From: Mansonella perstans
Lineage: Eukaryota > Nematoda > Chromadorea > Rhabditida > Onchocercidae
Assembly: GCA_037074765.1 (NCBI GenBank)
Contig: JBAMDO010000576.1
Span: forward strand, 62,001 to 126,000
Direction of reading: 5' to 3'
Length of the DNA: 64,000 nt
Position 1 is the first letter of the stretch, and the number at the start of each line of letters is the position of its first letter. Both the position numbers and the translations under genes were made by a program. Shown piece after piece: positions 1-18,200 of this stretch. Under the pieces are notes generated by a model that was not told the DNA's origin, searched no databases, and worked only from the letters and a program-made list of their open reading frames with translations.

Positions 1-211
1 AGAAAAGAGAGAAATAATTAATGATTGATTATTGCCAGTTGCACGTAATCGAGGCTGTTTGGAACTTTTGATACAAGAAAATGAATAACGTAGATTGTTT
101 TTGTATTTTACAGATACATTGATTAAATAAAAATTGTGAATTATTCGGCAAACAGCTTGAATTTATAGTTAATTTTTCATTTCAAGGATGTCATCATATT
201 TCATATGATTT

Positions 212-219
212 TCTTTTAG
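212..219 (+). promoter_or_regulatory. Candidate SL trans-splice acceptor of age-1
   Basis: A pyrimidine-rich TTCTTTTAG lies about 40 bases before the age-1 start codon. In the frame of that ATG there is an upstream TGA (in AATTGATG), so no coding exon can be joined directly in this frame. The simplest reading is a spliced-leader acceptor; a non-coding cis-spliced first exon upstream of the window is the alternative. Confidence 0.4.
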
Positions 220-259
220 GATGCTGTACTGGAATTGATGTACCATTAAGAGGACAGAA

Positions 260-7710
<7,451 letters not shown>

Positions 7711-8419
7711 ATAGCTTTTGGAAAAAAAATTCTACCTAGCTCAAGATTGTTCTTAGACGCTATAAGTAATCACCCGATAGTAAATGATATAGCTTTACAT
7801 GTCTCAAATTCACTTCTTGTTTCTGTTTTTTTTGGCACAGTTATTTCTGAATGCCGACAACAAAAGATGAGAACTTATCTGAAGAAAAGGAATTAGAATC
7901 TTACATTTAAGATTCTATATTTCATCTAGTTCATTCCCAAGAAAACCGTGATCTTTTATGTATATTTTGAATGGAAATCCTGTATTAAATATGAAGAATT
8001 ATTTGCGTTCAGAAAACAGGAAAACTTGGAAACTTCATCTGTCTTGAAATTTATCCACAAGAAAATATCAATAACGAATTCAAAAGTTTTGCAATAACAA
8101 TATCTGGCTTTGTGATCTAAATCCACTTTTACGAAAGAAGGAATATGAATTCGATATGTGTTAAAAAACTGTTAAAATCTTTGCAAAATTCAGAATAGAT
8201 CTGAGTATGGAGAGGATCAAAAACTGACTTGTGAAAAGGTACATTAAAAATTTAACCAGTTTTTCAATATTTAAATCTTCTGCGAAATTTCGAAAACATA
8301 TTCATTAAAAAACTGAACAGAATTAATAAACGGTCTTTTATTGCATGATCTAGGCAACATTTATGTGAATTAAATATAAAGTTCGAAGTCTTTCTCAAAT
8401 CGAATGGTAAAATTGAAAT
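7711..8419. other. Intergenic gap between convergent age-1 and nus1
   Basis: The two genes end tail to tail. The AT-rich 700-base gap holds the 3' UTRs of both. No gene, RNA or repeat could be supported here. Confidence 0.6.
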
Positions 8420-10032
8420 TTACCTTCCGATTCGACGATCTCTTGATGAATATTCGTGAAGATAAGAGAGAAATTGCTGATATGAAAAGTTACTAGGAAG
8501 ACTTTTTACCCGAAGTATTTCCGTTATCCTTAATACCCATGGAGAGTAACCCGCCATTGTTTCCAAACTACCTATTTGAAGCATGAAATCTGGTTCGCTA
8601 ATATCTTCTTTAGCAAGACACTCTGATATTTGCTCGATTGTTATGTTTTCTGGTTTACATTCCATGCATAACTGAAAATAATTCAATACAAAAGCTTTCA
8701 AATATGGAAAATCTGGTTTAGAACATTTATGTGTTTCTCATGAAATCTTCACTAATATAGCATAGTTTTGGCAATCATAACATTTGAGATTATTGTATTC
8801 CGTTGTAACGAACAAAATCTGCTTCGATCACGTGGAAAACAGATTACGGAATTACGTTGCATTCTTTTTTTCAATTTTCAAACTATTTTCATTCTATTAT
8901 TTGAAACTTATCTAAGCTAATTTAATTCATTTACATAAGTTTTTAACACTGCATTGAAAAAAAAAAAGGATAATGCGAAATTGCTAATAAAAATAAACTT
9001 TCAATGAATTCGCAGAAAAACATTACTTTTCGGCAAGCTCGAACAATAGATTGTCTGCCATCCTGTGCATCAAGTATTTTCACAGTAGTATTGGTGAGGG
9101 TCGGATGAATTATAAAATCATCGGAATCGTGAAATTTCACATCAACGACCTGTTTCGAGCATGCCCTATGCATAAAATCATGAGTGAGCTTTCGCAAAAG
9201 TTCACGTCTCGAAAAAATATACGACCACGGATCGTATAGCGTAATTTTTGCGATGCCAGCGTGAGCACTATGAATAATCAATTTGCTCAAAGCTTCCTTA
9301 AAAATATTATTTTTAGCCACAAATATTATGTAAGCAATAAAAGTAATCGCAACTTAATATCTCGAGAAGGGACATATCAGTTTACAGCATCAAACTAAAA
9401 ATTTTAGCTGATTCGTTCAAACGTGAATTTTTAAAAAATTGCCAAATAAAAAAAAAAAAAAAAAAAAATCGACGTGAATTTTTAAAAAATTACCAAATTA
9501 ACTTATGGATTAGAAACTCCGTACCTTAGCTTATAAATGTGAATTTTACTGCTTATTAAATCCATCAAATTAATTTACAAATTTACATCTGCAAAACAAT
9601 ATCGACACAGAGTAAAAAAAAACGATACTGCTTAGAACTTTTAATTTATAATTAGCTTAAATTTATAAAAGAAGCTTTAATTTTAACAATTTTATGTTTT
9701 TTCAACAAAATTTTTTGGGCATAAAATTTTGTCGATTGCAATCAACATTATTGAAAATCAAAAACGGAATGACTCATTTATCTTTTAAAATCCTGAAATA
9801 CAAGAAATTTATATGAAATTTGAAAGAACTTAAACAAAAAACCTACAAGCGAAATAGAATATTTATCGGTGTACATAACAGCAATATGATTGGGAAGCTG
9901 ATGAGATTGGAAGTTGCTGTCGGCGTTATAGAAAAGGCTTCTAATGATAAGTGATGGGTTGGAGATATAATTCAGGATGACTTCCAAAAACGTATATGCA
10001 AACCTCAACCATTCCAGCACAACATTCAACAT
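8420..10032 (-). CDS. NUS1: Dehydrodolichyl diphosphate synthase complex subunit NUS1 (Nogo-B receptor family)
   Basis: NUS1 is the non-catalytic partner of the ER cis-prenyltransferase DHDDS, which makes the dolichol used for glycosylation. Three exons join in phase 0: 9847-10032, 9027-9296 and 8420-8671. Exon 1 has a hydrophobic N-terminus and ends in a strand with LPNHIAV, matching the family's LPVHMGLV. Exon 2 carries the GIAKITLYDPWS strand, equivalent to GISYISVYDHQG. Exon 3 has EPDFMLQIG, GYSPWVLRITEI and a C-terminus ending RRIGR, matching the conserved DPDLVLKFG, PWHIRLTEI and QRLGK tail with its RxG motif. The start is the first ATG in the exon. A possible acceptor (ATATAAAG) lies just upstream. 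The N-terminal part is short compared with human NUS1. The assignment rests on motif spacing across the whole C-terminal half. Confidence 0.88.
9428..9500. repeat. Short direct repeat around a poly-A tract (nus1 intron 1)
   Basis: An ACGTGAATTTTTAAAAAAT segment occurs twice, about 53 bases apart, separated by a run of about 22 A residues. It lies inside the first intron of the NUS1 gene. It looks like a small tandem duplication or an A-rich insertion scar. Confidence 0.55.
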
Positions 10033-10330
10033 CTCCACTTTATATCTTCACGCATCAAGCAGGTTCCACGTAAACACCTCTCAAATTGCATTTTTTTACA
10101 GGCCGCAATTGCGCCATGTTAGCAGAAAAAAATGTGATAACCTGGAAGTAACCTGGAAAGTTACGTGTTTCTGTATAGAACCGTTGAAGGATAATTAGTA
10201 TTTTTCTCGTAATCGCTTCTATTCAAGCATGTTATCCACTTTAGACAGAAGGATCTGAGGAATTTAGTTCCCTTTTGATGTCTTTGTTATTTGTTGTTTG
10301 CAAAGTTTTGAACAAAAGAATTATTAATTC

Positions 10331-10932
10331 TGTCGCGAACTATCATATCGTTTCAACTGCCAATGAATCAAAAAAATCAAATTGTAAATAAACGTTAATG
10401 ACATTATGAGGCATTCAATTAATTTTACAATCCTCAAATTTATTTCCTATATTTTTGTTGTTATCTAAAGTCACATCCTTTGTATACATGTAAATCATAT
10501 TCTGTTATTGTATCGCTTCAAAGATGCCGCTGTTGTAAATCTTCTACTGTGAACCATAATTGATTCCCTCTTTTGTCATTTTGACCTTACGATTTTTCTA
10601 TTAAGTCATTAGGTCATTAATCCCTCCTCTTCTACTACTATATATAAACTGTCAATTCACCGACTGATGATTCATTTTGTTTCTTCATTTACTTATTCAC
10701 TTGTTTTCTTATTCATTTTTTCTTTCTACATTAAATCCAAATTTACGTTCGCGACGTTATGCTAATTCTAATTTACGTTCACGTTAGTTAATGTTTTTAA
10801 TAAAGATTTAATTACCCAAATTTGAGGAGCGAACATAACTCAACTCAAAGCAGCTCAACTCAACACAACAATCCCTGGTCTAAACGTTGGATAATATTAG
10901 CTAGCAATTGACCTCACAAAAAATTCACGACA
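10331..10932 (+). repeat. LTR, left copy
   Basis: This 602-bp LTR begins TGTCGCGAA and ends TTCACGACA, a TG...CA boundary with imperfect short terminal inverted repeats. It contains a TATA-like CTATATATAAAC near 10638-10650 and an AATAAA signal at 10799-10804, which suggests a U3-R-U5 layout. Compared with the right copy it carries about 30 extra bases just before its 3' end. An 8-base spacer, GAAATTTT, follows it before the primer-binding site. Confidence 0.85.
10638..10650 (+). promoter_or_regulatory. TATA-like box inside the left LTR
   Basis: CTATATATAAACT lies about 150 bases before an AATAAA. Its position fits the U3/R border of an LTR promoter. The mirrored copy is in the right LTR near 11255. 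Confidence 0.45.
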
Positions 10933-10939
10933 GAAATTT

Positions 10940-10996
10940 TGGTACCCGAGGTGAGGTACGAACTTACAGCCTTCAGATTATGAGACTGAAGCGCTC
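10940..10996 (-). other. tRNA-Met (CAT) 3' part with CCA, including the primer-binding site
   Basis: Read on the minus strand from 10996, the sequence runs from the 3' side of the D-stem (GAGC) through an anticodon arm with loop CTCATAA, a T-arm with GTTCGTAC, the acceptor strand CTCGGGT, a discriminator A, and CCA. Read on the plus strand it opens with TGGTACCCGAGGTGAGG, a classic LTR-element primer-binding site. Homology to the tRNA continues well beyond the usual 18 bases, to about tRNA position 22. Eukaryotic tRNA genes do not encode CCA, so this is a reverse-transcribed copy and not a tRNA gene. The 5' third is absent. Confidence 0.85.
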
Positions 10997-11004
10997 AAAA
11001 TTTC

Positions 11005-11566
11005 TGCCGTGATCATCCGACGCTTAGACCAGGGATTGTTGTGTTGAGTTGAGCTGCGTTGAGTTGAGTTGTGTTCACACCTCAAATTTGGGTAATTAAA
11101 TCTTTGTTAAAAACATTAACTAACGCGAACGTAAATTAGAATTAGCATAACGTCGCGAACGTAAATTTGGATTTAATGTAGAAAGAAAAAATGGATAAGA
11201 AAACAAGTGAATAAGTAAATGAAGAAACAAAATGAATCATCAGTCGGAGAATTGACAGTTTATATATAGTAGTAGAAGAGGAGGGACTAATGACTTAATA
11301 GAAAAGTCATAAGGTCAAAATGATAAAAGAGGGAATCAATTATAGTTCACAGTAGAAGATTTACAACAGCGGCATCTTTGAAACGATACAATAACAGAAT
11401 ATGATTTACATGTATACAAAGGATGTGACTTTAGATAACAACAAAAACATAGGAAATAAATCTGAGGACTGTAAAATTAATTGAATGCCTCATAATGTCA
11501 TTAACGTTTATTTACAATTTGATTTATCGGTTCATTGGCAGTTTCACGATATGATAGTTCGCGACA
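11005..11566 (-). repeat. LTR, right copy (inverted)
   Basis: The 562-bp inverted copy pairs with the left LTR along nearly its whole length with scattered substitutions. Read on the minus strand it starts TGTCGCGAAC and ends CACGGCA, followed by the same 8-base spacer GAAATTTT (10997-11004) before the tRNA-derived core. Confidence 0.85.
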
Positions 11567-11749
11567 AATTCATCTCTCACTTATCATCAGTTTTCTTCGT
11601 TTATGTATTGAAAAATGAACTTTCTCATCATAGTGCATCAATCTTTTTATCCTTCAGCTGTCCTGATTTCAGGTTAGTAAGTTCGCAATTTCGTTGTAAA
11701 ATCCAATGAAGTTCAAGGAGGAAACAAATTGATCTCTGGAACTTGTTCA

Positions 11750-11756
11750 TTTTCAG
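11750..11756 (+). promoter_or_regulatory. Candidate SL trans-splice acceptor of NDUFB3
   Basis: TTTTCAG ends eight bases before the NDUFB3 ATG and no upstream exon is needed. This fits a spliced-leader acceptor in a nematode. Confidence 0.5.
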
Positions 11757-11764
11757 AGCTTGCG

Positions 11765-12310
11765 ATGGGACACGACCATGGTCCGAAGATACCATCTTAT
11801 ACAATATATGACAATTATCGTGAAATACCGAAACTCCGAGCACATGAAGAAAGACTGGCACGGATTGGTTTAAAAGATCCCTGGATAAGGTATATATTTG
11901 TTGGGTGTTTTTGTCTTTGTTATCCAAATTTTTATCTTTGTCTCTTCGCTGCTGCATGCCACATTTTATAATAAAGCTGGAAAAAATTGGAAGCTAGCTT
12001 ATTGTGCCCACAATACTTTTGATATTTACAATTTATTTTCATAGATTATTTTCTCCCATAACTGGAAATTTTCTTGACTTTTTCAAGATTGATTGGAATA
12101 AATCAATTCTATTTAATGTTTTTCTTTTTCAGGAATTGCGCATATTTGTTTATGGGACGATTTGCTGGTGATCCATGGGGTGGTTATAAATATATACTTC
12201 GTGCTGGATGGAAGTTAGGATGTGGCGTTGCAGCTGCGGTAATAGCCGTTGAAGAATCATACATGTACTGGAAATATGGACATACACATTGGGGAAAAGA
12301 ACATCATTAG
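11765..12310 (+). CDS. NDUFB3: NADH dehydrogenase (ubiquinone) 1 beta subcomplex subunit 3 (NDUFB3/B12)
   Basis: This is an accessory subunit of mitochondrial complex I, placed in the membrane arm. Two exons, 11765-11889 and 12133-12310, join within an Arg codon and give a protein of about 100 residues, the usual length. The first exon has a charged N-terminus with His and Pro, then LKDPWIRN. The second has RFAGDPWGGYKYILR, a hydrophobic helix (GVAAAVIAVEE) and a His-rich end (GHTHWGKEHH). The DPWxRN and GxxxGxxxGxxxA-type helix are typical of the B12 family. It lies 200 bases downstream of the palindromic LTR insertion and appears intact. Confidence 0.9.
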
Positions 12311-12986
12311 GATCAGTTTTGGTCCATTCAGTCATCTCAATTATATGTTGTTTGGACTAGTTATAGTAGAATTAAGATCTTCATGTGAAAGAAAGACCAT
12401 ATAAATAGAAACGAAATTAATGCGGAACAAATTTTATGCGTGCTTTGTATGATTATAGCTGTACATTTTTTCAAAATCTCTGAATCGTTTAATAAACTTT
12501 TCTTGAAGCTTTGGAATAGCAAACCTATTATAAAGCTCATATTATCGACATTATACAGTGTAAGTTCTATAATAAAGCTTTTATTTCAAATGAAATTGAC
12601 GAGCTTACTGATAGCAAAAGATACTATAGCAATTTAGTTTTTGAGATAATGAATTCTTCATCACAGAAGTAGAAAGTTTTTTATTGCTTTTGAAGATGCA
12701 TCACAATTTGTTATTTGTTAGATGTGATTTTTAGAAGCGATAAATGAAAGTTTCTTTTCCAAATGTTGAATTCTGAAAAAAAGGGCAAGAATTTTGGAAA
12801 CAGATCGTTGTCAGTGTTCTTTTTATTGCGGCAACCAAATTGCTGAAGTGAGGGATATTTGGCTTTTAAAATAGGTCACTCGATTGATACTTACGGTAAC
12901 AGCAGATGAGTGGATAGAGATCCCAATGATTTGATTTTGAATAATGTCTCATTTTCAATCCCTCCCTCTGTTCTACATGGAAAAGC
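12311..12986. other. Intergenic gap
   Basis: This 680-base AT-rich stretch follows NDUFB3. It carries an AATAAA near 12490, about 180 bases past the stop, and another (ATAATAAAGC) near 12570, either of which could serve NDUFB3. No supported gene or repeat was seen. Confidence 0.5.
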
Positions 12987-14790
12987 ATGATTCATTGCGA
13001 TTGCCGAGTTTTTATCCGAGTAGTTCCGAAAAATGATTTTGACAAAATCAGGTTAGTACAATCATTAATCATCTCTAAAAATTCTTACCATTTGCTTCTT
13101 TTTATCGATAATATCTTTAAATATTTGGGTTTAAAAGTTTCGAATGAACTTCTAGATACTTGCTATAAAGTTTTTGGATTAATTGTGCAGCTTATTTCAA
13201 AGCAAATTTTGCAACAGCTTTATTGTTTAAAAAGCGCAAATTATTCAGCGAAGAATCAATTAAACGCTCTTCTCGTTGCATATTTCATTAGCTTAGGTGC
13301 TAATAAATTGTTGGGGAAAACTACAAAGCAGCTTACTGCTAACAGTAATCGATGGATTGCTCCAAAAAATGATCAAAACATAGTCGTCTTACAGCGTCAA
13401 CTCTTTGGCAGGTTCTTTTTTCAATTTTAAAAATTCATATTTATCAAAGTTTACTGTCAGTTTATCTTTTCAAGGTAATGTAAAACATTTCATTTGTTGT
13501 ATTTATTTAATTTGGGAAAAAAAGCAAAATTTAAAGTACTGGACTTGATTGTTTATTCCAATGTACTATATAATATACACTCGTGAATATGAAAATCGAT
13601 CAGAGAGCGATAGGAAATAGAACAGATGAACCAATTAAGGGAAAAGTAAACTTTGCTTAAAACAAGTTTCCATGATTTTAATGATTATTCGATACTCAGC
13701 GCGGCGAGCATAATTAATTTGCTTACTGGAATTATGCAAATCTCGAACATGAATCGATCAAGTTTAGCATTATCCAATCAATATACGCGACAGGTTCATA
13801 ATTATCTCAAGTATTTTAAGTGATAGAATACCTTTGATTATCAAAAACTGTTTGTTATCTCAAAATCTGTTCTTACGATTTTTCACCAAACATGAATTAA
13901 AATCTTGTTTGAATGCGGACTTGGTTTTTATCCTCAAGATTTTGATTCAGCCTGTAAATTAAAGCTGAACCTTGCACATGATAGAAGTCCCGAGCTTTCC
14001 TCATGATATTACATTTTAAATTAATAAAGAAAAGATTCTTTCAGCCTCCCATTAAAATGAACTGGAATCTAAAACAATACATTAAACCTTCAAATGTAAC
14101 CAATGAATATGTCCAAAAATGGCAGCCTTTGACTTATTTAGACATCGGTCGAAGCAATTTTGATCGTTTTATAGTATCAGAGAGGAGAAACGATAATCCA
14201 ATTTTGGATTGGATTACTGGCAAATTTAACAGACGAGGTGAAATTTTGGTGATTATTTTTCAAATCCTATCAAATAATAAAAAGATATTTGTTTTATTGC
14301 ATATTTTATCTTTAATCTAATCTCGGACATATTAAAAAATGTGGTAAATATCTGAGATGCTGCAAAATTTTCAAACTCAATATATTTATGGCATAGAAAA
14401 ATTGTAATGATTCGATGAAAATACAACTGAAAAAAAAAATAAAACATTAAATTAGTTATTCCTTGTAAAAATTTTAATTTCGCTATTTCCTATTTTCTGG
14501 AACGGTTTATCAGATGAATGAGAATAGTTCTGTAACATAGTTGTATACCAAATGGCTATATGCTTCGAAAAAAAAGTTATTTTTGTCAACTCCAATTTGT
14601 AGTATTTTTTATACAGGATGTTAATTAAGGTCTGGATTGGTCAGATGGAAATCTGCGATTGGTCAATGTAGAGGGTAATAGTATACTTGGGTCCGACCTA
14701 ATTGTACACGATCGTAGCATTGAAATACCTCTCAAACAATGGCTTTATACTTTGAATTCAATTTTAAAACCAAATCCTAATTATACTTGA
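12987..14790 (+). CDS. Unrecognised multi-exon gene
   Basis: Three pieces look coding, but I could not name a family. An open frame at 12987-13428 has hydrophobic stretches and a Lys/Asn-rich end. An exon at about 14047-14239 follows TTCTTTCAG and contains YLDIGRSNFDRFIV and NPILDWITG. A last exon at about 14638-14790 joins the second in phase 1 (G codon split across the intron) and holds GLDWSDGNLRLVNVEG, then a short C-terminus ending NPNYT and TGA. The second-third exon join is clean, which supports a real gene. The link to the first open frame is unproved, and the segment 13440-14040 may hold another exon. The start codon is uncertain. Confidence 0.4.
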
Positions 14791-14819
14791 CACTAAATGA
14801 CCATTAACTATTATGCTTT

Positions 14820-14850
14820 TCTTTGTCTCTCTCTCTTTCTCTCTATATAC
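14820..14850. repeat. CT-rich microsatellite
   Basis: A short run of CTCTCTCTCTTTCTCTC followed by TATATACACATA lies just after the stop of the preceding gene. It is a simple repeat. Confidence 0.7.
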
Positions 14851-15294
14851 ACATATTAATTAAAATCAATGTATTTACCAATTACTAGAATGTATTATAC
14901 AGGGCTTTTTCTTTGCATTAATTTCTTAATTTTTCTGATAACACGAAATGACATAAGGAAAACATATGAATTAGTTTGATTGTATGGTACTGCTATGGAA
15001 AAGACATTTGCTTGAGTTTTGGAACTTCAAGTGAAATAACTGCTGATGACCTAGCAAGTGAAGAGTACAAATAGGTTTGACATATTGGTTTTGATCTGTA
15101 TATTTTCCTTCGCTTACTTTACATTAGATATTTTATCATCAAGTTACTAGCGCTAGAAAATATCATCAAATATTGTTCACATATTTGACTTTCTGATTTT
15201 AAATACAAAAAAGTGGAAATGTTTGAAAAAGCCGCTGTATTTGTCATTGATATTACACGCACAGAAACTTATCTCACTGCTCAAAAGTAAAATG

Positions 15295-18200
15295 TCACGC
15301 CAATTTATCACTATTTCCCCAATCATTCATATTGGCAATTATATGACCCAAAACGGCAAAAATTGATGCTGTGTATTCGAGATCACCATTCTTGAATAAC
15401 GTTATGTAATCACCTTCAGTATGATGAAAATAAAAATAATAATCGAAGCCCTTGTCAGGTATATAATTAACTGATGGTATCCCATCCTTAGCCCAGAAAC
15501 GAACATCACCCTGAAATTATCATTGTTAAAACTAATAAAATACAAATTATTTCTGTCATATCATAAATTAAAAAATGCTGTAGATTAAAACTTCTAATTC
15601 ATTATCAAATGAATCGAAATTGATTATAACTAATGATTTTAAAATTAGAAAATAAGACGTTATGATTTTTCAGTCTTTTTTTGTAAATAAGTTAGTAAGA
15701 ATTCATTGAAGCTTTTTAAGAACAAGTTACCTGACTTTGGCTGTCTCTCAAACCAAGCATTATACCATATCTGTTCAATAAGCGTACTATTTCATCCAAG
15801 CGTTTCCTCTTTAAAAAAATCTTTTCAAAGGAGAAAATTTGATGCAAAAAATTCTAATTGAAACATTTTATTGAAAGCACTGATTATGTGAAAATGAGAA
15901 GTTACTAAATTGATGAATTTTACTTTAACATTCAGATTCAAAACTTCGAGACGGTAAGATTAATTAGTGGAAATGACTTTAAATTAATTAAAGAAGTTAC
16001 TTACATGTTGTTGATTACCACTGAAGGAAAGATGAGATAACCAGTTCGTTGGTCTGAATGCTCCTGTATCGGTTTCAGAAACAAAATAGAATGTTTCATT
16101 TGTGTCATTTTTATGAGTGTTATAGTAATGCTTTGCACCCAAAAATCCCTGTTCTTCTGAAGTCCAAAATATGCCTCGAATTGTTCTAAATTAAAATAAA
16201 CTAATAAAGCTGTATGGAAATTTGATTTTAATTATAAGAGAGAGAAAGTAAATAATCATAAAAATATAAAAAGTAGACCAATTAAAAAAAATTACTGGAC
16301 AAAAAATAAAGTATTGAAAAAACTGTTTAAGAACTGTTTGTTAGCATTTATGTAGTTTGTTATACCAACCGTTTTGGCCTGAAAGCACTATTTATTTTGG
16401 CCAATTGTTTTAAGGAATGTAAAGCACTCCATATAGCAGCACAGCCACCACCATCATCCATTGCTCCCTGTCCAACATCCCAGCTATCCAAATGCGCTGA
16501 TAACAATACCACTTCCGATGGTAGTTCCTGACCTGATTATTAGATGATAATAATTAGGAGATGAATAAGATAGAAACATTCATTTTTATGCCATGCATAA
16601 AAGGATCTTTTATTCAATGTTCTTTAAACATATTGCGAAAAACAAAAGAATGGCAGAATTATCCAATAATTCAAAAATGCAATAATTCTTATTTATGCCA
16701 ATTGCTCAGTAAAAACATTTTAGCTCAGAAGTTTTGAAAAAATCGAGAAAAATGCATTATAAAACCGTTAATTTGAAAGATGAGATTTCTGGATGTTGTA
16801 CGTTTCCCGCAATGTGACTTCATATTCATTCGGATTACGATCTTTTTACCCCTCTGAAACATTCTATCGATCATATCGGCTTGTTCGATCGTCAAAGATG
16901 CAGCTGGAATTCGTGCACCATCTGAAACATTTATTGGCTAGAAAAAAAAACTAGCCATTGCTAACTTTACTATTCTTCATTTGAATAAAAGAAACTCATT
17001 TATTAAGGCATAAATAAACAACGGACTACATTTAAAAGAAGTAAGCGCTAAGAAATTCATCTGACAAAATTAAAAAAAGTTTTAAAGTAAATGGCAACAT
17101 ATGTACCTGCACCGCTGCCAGCGTGAGGTGAACTGATAGAAAATGATGTTATTGATTTTATCAAAACACCAATAGCACCCTTCGATTCGAACAATTTTAC
17201 TGATTGACGATATTTAACCGTTTCTGAGTACCCTTTAAATATTTGTGCCGTGACAACAATTTTGCCGCTGATATTTACGGACTGAAACACAATACACGTA
17301 AATAAATTGAAATTTTCTGTGATGATTTATTGAACTATTTTGTTTTGTAATTTAAGATTGCAGGTTTCAAATTCTTTGCTTTAGAAAGCATAAATTTTAA
17401 TTCCATCTATTTCCCATTTATGATCCAAGTTTTAAATACCTTCAAATCATCGAGGTCGTGAATAACTACTACTTCCCCGGTTATATCAGCTGGTTCGGAC
17501 CCGCCAATAGCAAGCACATTAAGCAGCTGGTGTCGTGGCTCTAAAAGCTCGCAGCAAAATTAATTAATACTGAAAATGAAAAGAAAGAAATTATTATAAA
17601 AAAAAGGAAGTAAATAGTTTGTCCAATATTAAATATCAAAAAAAATAATTTCAGAATTAGAAGCAAAATGTCAAAAATTCAAAGCCCTAAATTATTCCCT
17701 GAAAAGACAATAATTAACTACTGAAAGAGTTAAATTCTCTCAGCAGAAGTCTCGAAAAAAAAGATGACAGTCCACGAGATAAGTTTGACTGCTAAAATAT
17801 TAGATGGAGTTTTCTTGACTATTGTATCATTTCTGCAGATTAGACATTGTTTCATTGTGGACAAAATTGGTTTTAAAGGCAAAAAAAATAATTTTCGAAA
17901 CAATTTGTCAGATGGATAATTATACTTCCATAGATCTTTTAACTCTTCAAATTGTTTTTTGCCTTTAATTCATTGCTATAATGAATTATTTTTCTAATAC
18001 CAATCATTTCCACAATGTCATCTCCGCGAATCCAGTTTGGCAGGTTTGGCACTTCTTCGGTATGCACATCATCGAAACCATCCTTCTCCAAACTTTTTAC
18101 CAAGAAATCAATTGCGCTAAAAAATTATGAAAAAAAAAAGGAAAAAAAAGTATTCAACACTTAAAACGATAATTTTTCCTAATCTGATACTTGATTTGAA

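Larger units (their letters stand above)
10326..11571. mobile_element. Palindromic LTR-tRNA-LTR insertion with 5-bp target duplication
   Basis: Two LTRs face each other in inverted orientation around a 64-bp centre. Both outer ends are the same LTR end (TGTCGCGAAC). The host bases AATTC occur directly outside both ends (10326-10330 and 11567-11571), as expected for a 5-bp target-site duplication made by an integrase. No gag or pol frame lies between the LTRs. The centre is the complement of the 3' part of a mature tRNA-Met, including CCA. The arrangement fits an aberrant reverse-transcription product that was integrated as a unit. A foldback transposon family is the alternative. The element lies between the NUS1 start and NDUFB3. 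Confidence 0.85.

Noticed and set aside
10940..10996. Functional tRNA-Met gene
   Set aside because: The 5' third (acceptor 5' strand and most of the D-arm) is missing and the CCA is encoded. It sits between LTRs, so it is a reverse-transcribed fragment.
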